From NCBI GenBank assembly GCA_946886805.1, contig CAMPJM010000207.1, positions 1 through 7,098 of the forward strand: DNA of 7,098 bases, written 5' to 3'. Positions 5,731-7,098 of the stretch are shown piece after piece (the stretch's first letter is position 1; the number at the start of each line of letters is the position of its first letter). Under the pieces are notes generated by a model. It ran no database searches. It had not been told where the DNA came from and saw only the letters and a list, made by a program, of their open reading frames with translations. Made by a program: the position numbers and the translations under genes. This DNA comes from an uncultured Flammeovirgaceae bacterium (GTDB lineage Bacteria; Bacteroidota; Bacteroidia; Cytophagales; Cyclobacteriaceae).

Positions 5731-6639
5731 TTATTCTATCACAATGCCATGTTCTAAAAGAACAGCTTCATTCGCTTTTCGTATAGTTTCATTTCCTTCG
5801 TAAAAAAGTTCTACCTTTTTTAAGTTGGGAAACTGTTTTACATCTTCAAAAGACTGGATATTAAATTCATCTGTTTCCCCGCTGAAAAAGGGATACAATG
5901 CAAAATAAATATCGCTTCCTCCACATTGGTCTATGTCGATTATTTCATGTGCAAATTTTCTGTCTATTTCCAGCTGCTCAAACCAGGCTCTTGCCTCGGG
6001 AATTATATCATATCCTTCTTTTTCAGTGTCTATTTTGCGTTCCGTATATCTTTCTGCAAATTCCCTGATATTAAAAACAGGCTGAATGAGCTGCTTCTCA
6101 TACATAAGGATTTGGACTACACACAACTTAAAATTAAAGTCCGTCAACACCATTTTTTCACCTGCTATTGGCTGCAGCTTGTACTTATCGGGATCTTTTA
6201 AAGGTTCCGGCTCATATCCATCTATTTGGATGCCTAGTATATCATTATCGTTATCGAGTAATAGGTGTAAGTCATACTTCCCAACTTGAACAGTCACAAT
6301 TTTATCCTTTTCCTTTTTTCTTTTTATAGAAATATTTTGGTATGATAGACCATTAATGTTCAATGAGCCTCCAAAATCAGCTGCCGGGAGAAATTGGTAA
6401 TTTTTCTCCCTCCTGAGTGAAATCGATAATGTGTCTACAATTTTATCTTTTGCATGTACGAATAGCCCGAGCTGATCCCAGGTATAAATAGTGCTATATT
6501 TGCTTTTATTGCGCCTCGCTTTTCCAAACATCTGCTGCAGAAAGCCAATGGATACTGGCAACTGAAACAAAATGTTATTTATTACTATACCGGCTTCGGT
6601 AATGTCTATTTGAAATTCCTTGCTTAATTCTGCATCCAT
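5731..6639 (-). CDS. Uncharacterised DUF7738-DUF6892 protein
   Basis: 302 aa, cytoplasmic by lack of signal or membrane segments. The N-terminal part (about 10-150) resembles DUF7738: GIVINNILFQLPVSIGFLQQ, then YTWDQLGLFVHAKDK and a beta-rich stretch with GIQIDGYEP. The C-terminal part (about 165-280) carries the DUF6892 pattern: TDFNFKLCVVQILMYEKQL, PVFNIREFAERY, IDTEKEGYDIIPEARAWFEQ, QCGGSDIYFALYPFFSGETD and FPNLKKVELF. Both domains look complete. The ATG at 6639 is the only sensible start, and it comes six bases after the stop of an upstream broken frame, which suggests it was translationally coupled within a longer operon. No catalytic residues are evident. These domains have no established biochemical role that I know of; an immunity-type or regulatory role is only a guess from the company such families tend to keep. 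Confidence 0.87.
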   Translation of the reverse strand: MDAELSKEFQIDITEAGIVINNILFQLPVSIGFLQQMFGKARRNKSKYSTIYTWDQLGLFVHAKDKIVDTLSISLRREKNYQFLPAADFGGSLNINGLSYQNISIKRKKEKDKIVTVQVGKYDLHLLLDNDNDILGIQIDGYEPEPLKDPDKYKLQPIAGEKMVLTDFNFKLCVVQILMYEKQLIQPVFNIREFAERYTERKIDTEKEGYDIIPEARAWFEQLEIDRKFAHEIIDIDQCGGSDIYFALYPFFSGETDEFNIQSFEDVKQFPNLKKVELFYEGNETIRKANEAVLLEHGIVIE

Positions 6640-6645
6640 AACAAT

Positions 6646-7098
6646 CTAAAATAAAGATTTGGGAAGTTTTTGCGCCGTTTCCGAACCTACAAGAACGACA
6701 ATCATACTTTCGTCTACTGTCCGGACCAGGTGGCATCTTTTTACAGTAATTTTTCCTGGTCTAAAATAGTATTTGTGTATGCCGTGTTTTGAATGTGAAA
6801 GCAAACAGCAACAACAAAATATTCTTCTTGCGATCCCAGAGCTTTTTGGTAATAGTAGTTCCAGTTCTGGTGTTGTACGTCAACGTTTTTCTTTTGCCAA
6901 AACAATCAGAGCGTCAAAAAGTGCCACATAGCTTAAGGTTCTTCAAAAGATTCACCGTCAAACCAATCAATGTCTTCTTCTTTTAGGCCATATTGTAATA
7001 ATACCTCAATCATTTTATGGTATATTTTAAATTGTCTTCAACGAATATTTCGTTCTGTTATAATTTTTTTCGTCTGGGTTGCACACATAATTTTAACC
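6646..7098 (-). pseudogene. Probable decayed gene(s) upstream of the DUF7738-DUF6892 gene
   Basis: No intact ORF spans this stretch, but the minus strand has protein-like pieces in several frames. From 6879 a frame with no stop for 77 codons ends at TAG 6646-6648; its last part, KITVKRCHLVRTVDESMIVV then LVGSETAQKLPKSLF, has normal coding character. A second frame over about 6740-6905 gives QKALGSQEEYFVVAVCFHIQ. A third, 6933-7013, reads MIEVLLQYGLKEEDIDWFDG then ESFEEP and a stop, like the C-terminus of another protein; just upstream NEIFVEDNLKY sits in a shifted frame. The reading is frameshifted remains of one or two genes of the same operon, or sequencing errors. The family is not recognised, and only the plausibility of the peptides supports coding. 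Confidence 0.35.

Noticed and set aside
6789..6986. 65-codon plus-strand ORF
   Set aside because: It lies antisense to better protein-like fragments, has a low-complexity hydrophobic product, and no context supports it.

Overview
The window reads as a chromosomal segment of an AT-rich Bacteroidota genome, most likely of the Cytophagia/Flavobacteriia type. Three things point there: a secreted protein ending in a type IX secretion system (T9SS) type A sorting domain, lack of Shine-Dalgarno-like sequences ahead of the genes, and intergenic regions filled with palindromic repeats and RAYT-type (REP-associated tyrosine transposase) remnants.

Left half, plus strand. A lipoprotein of the oligopeptide/dipeptide ABC transporter substrate-binding family (199-1899) ends at a clear intrinsic terminator (1919-1948). 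A repeat-bearing gap follows, with a near-perfect palindromic inverted repeat (1968-2000) and a ~220-bp element with hairpin ends (copy A, 2035-2257). A secreted T9SS cargo protein follows (2397-3875). It is built from ten ~31-residue aromatic repeats and a C-terminal sorting domain.

Middle, 3876-4643, is a gene-free nest of repeats. It holds an imperfect inverted repeat of the 'aatcctgattcagac' type (3938-4024), a second ~217-bp hairpin-ended element (copy B, 4098-4314), several small hairpins, an inverted third arm of the first repeat family (4455-4494), and a long terminator serving the minus-strand genes (4578-4628). Copies A and B carry the same N-terminal scrap of a RAYT-like transposase joined to the same right end. 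They look like non-autonomous, internally deleted derivatives of one parent.

Right half, minus strand. Two co-oriented genes, 97 bp apart, encode a DUF7738-DUF6892 protein (6639-5731, upstream) and a protein with a probable DUF6630 C-terminal domain and an unassigned N-terminal domain (5633-4644, downstream). Neither has signal peptide or membrane segments, so both are probably cytoplasmic. Upstream, 6640-7098 contains protein-like fragments broken across frames, read as a decayed gene or genes of the same operon. This small cluster of uncharacterised domains is the best candidate in the window for an undescribed function, for example a remnant of a polymorphic-toxin immunity or defence island, but nothing in the sequence proves it. 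The left and right halves show no functional link. They are convergent and separated by the repeat nest and the terminator.
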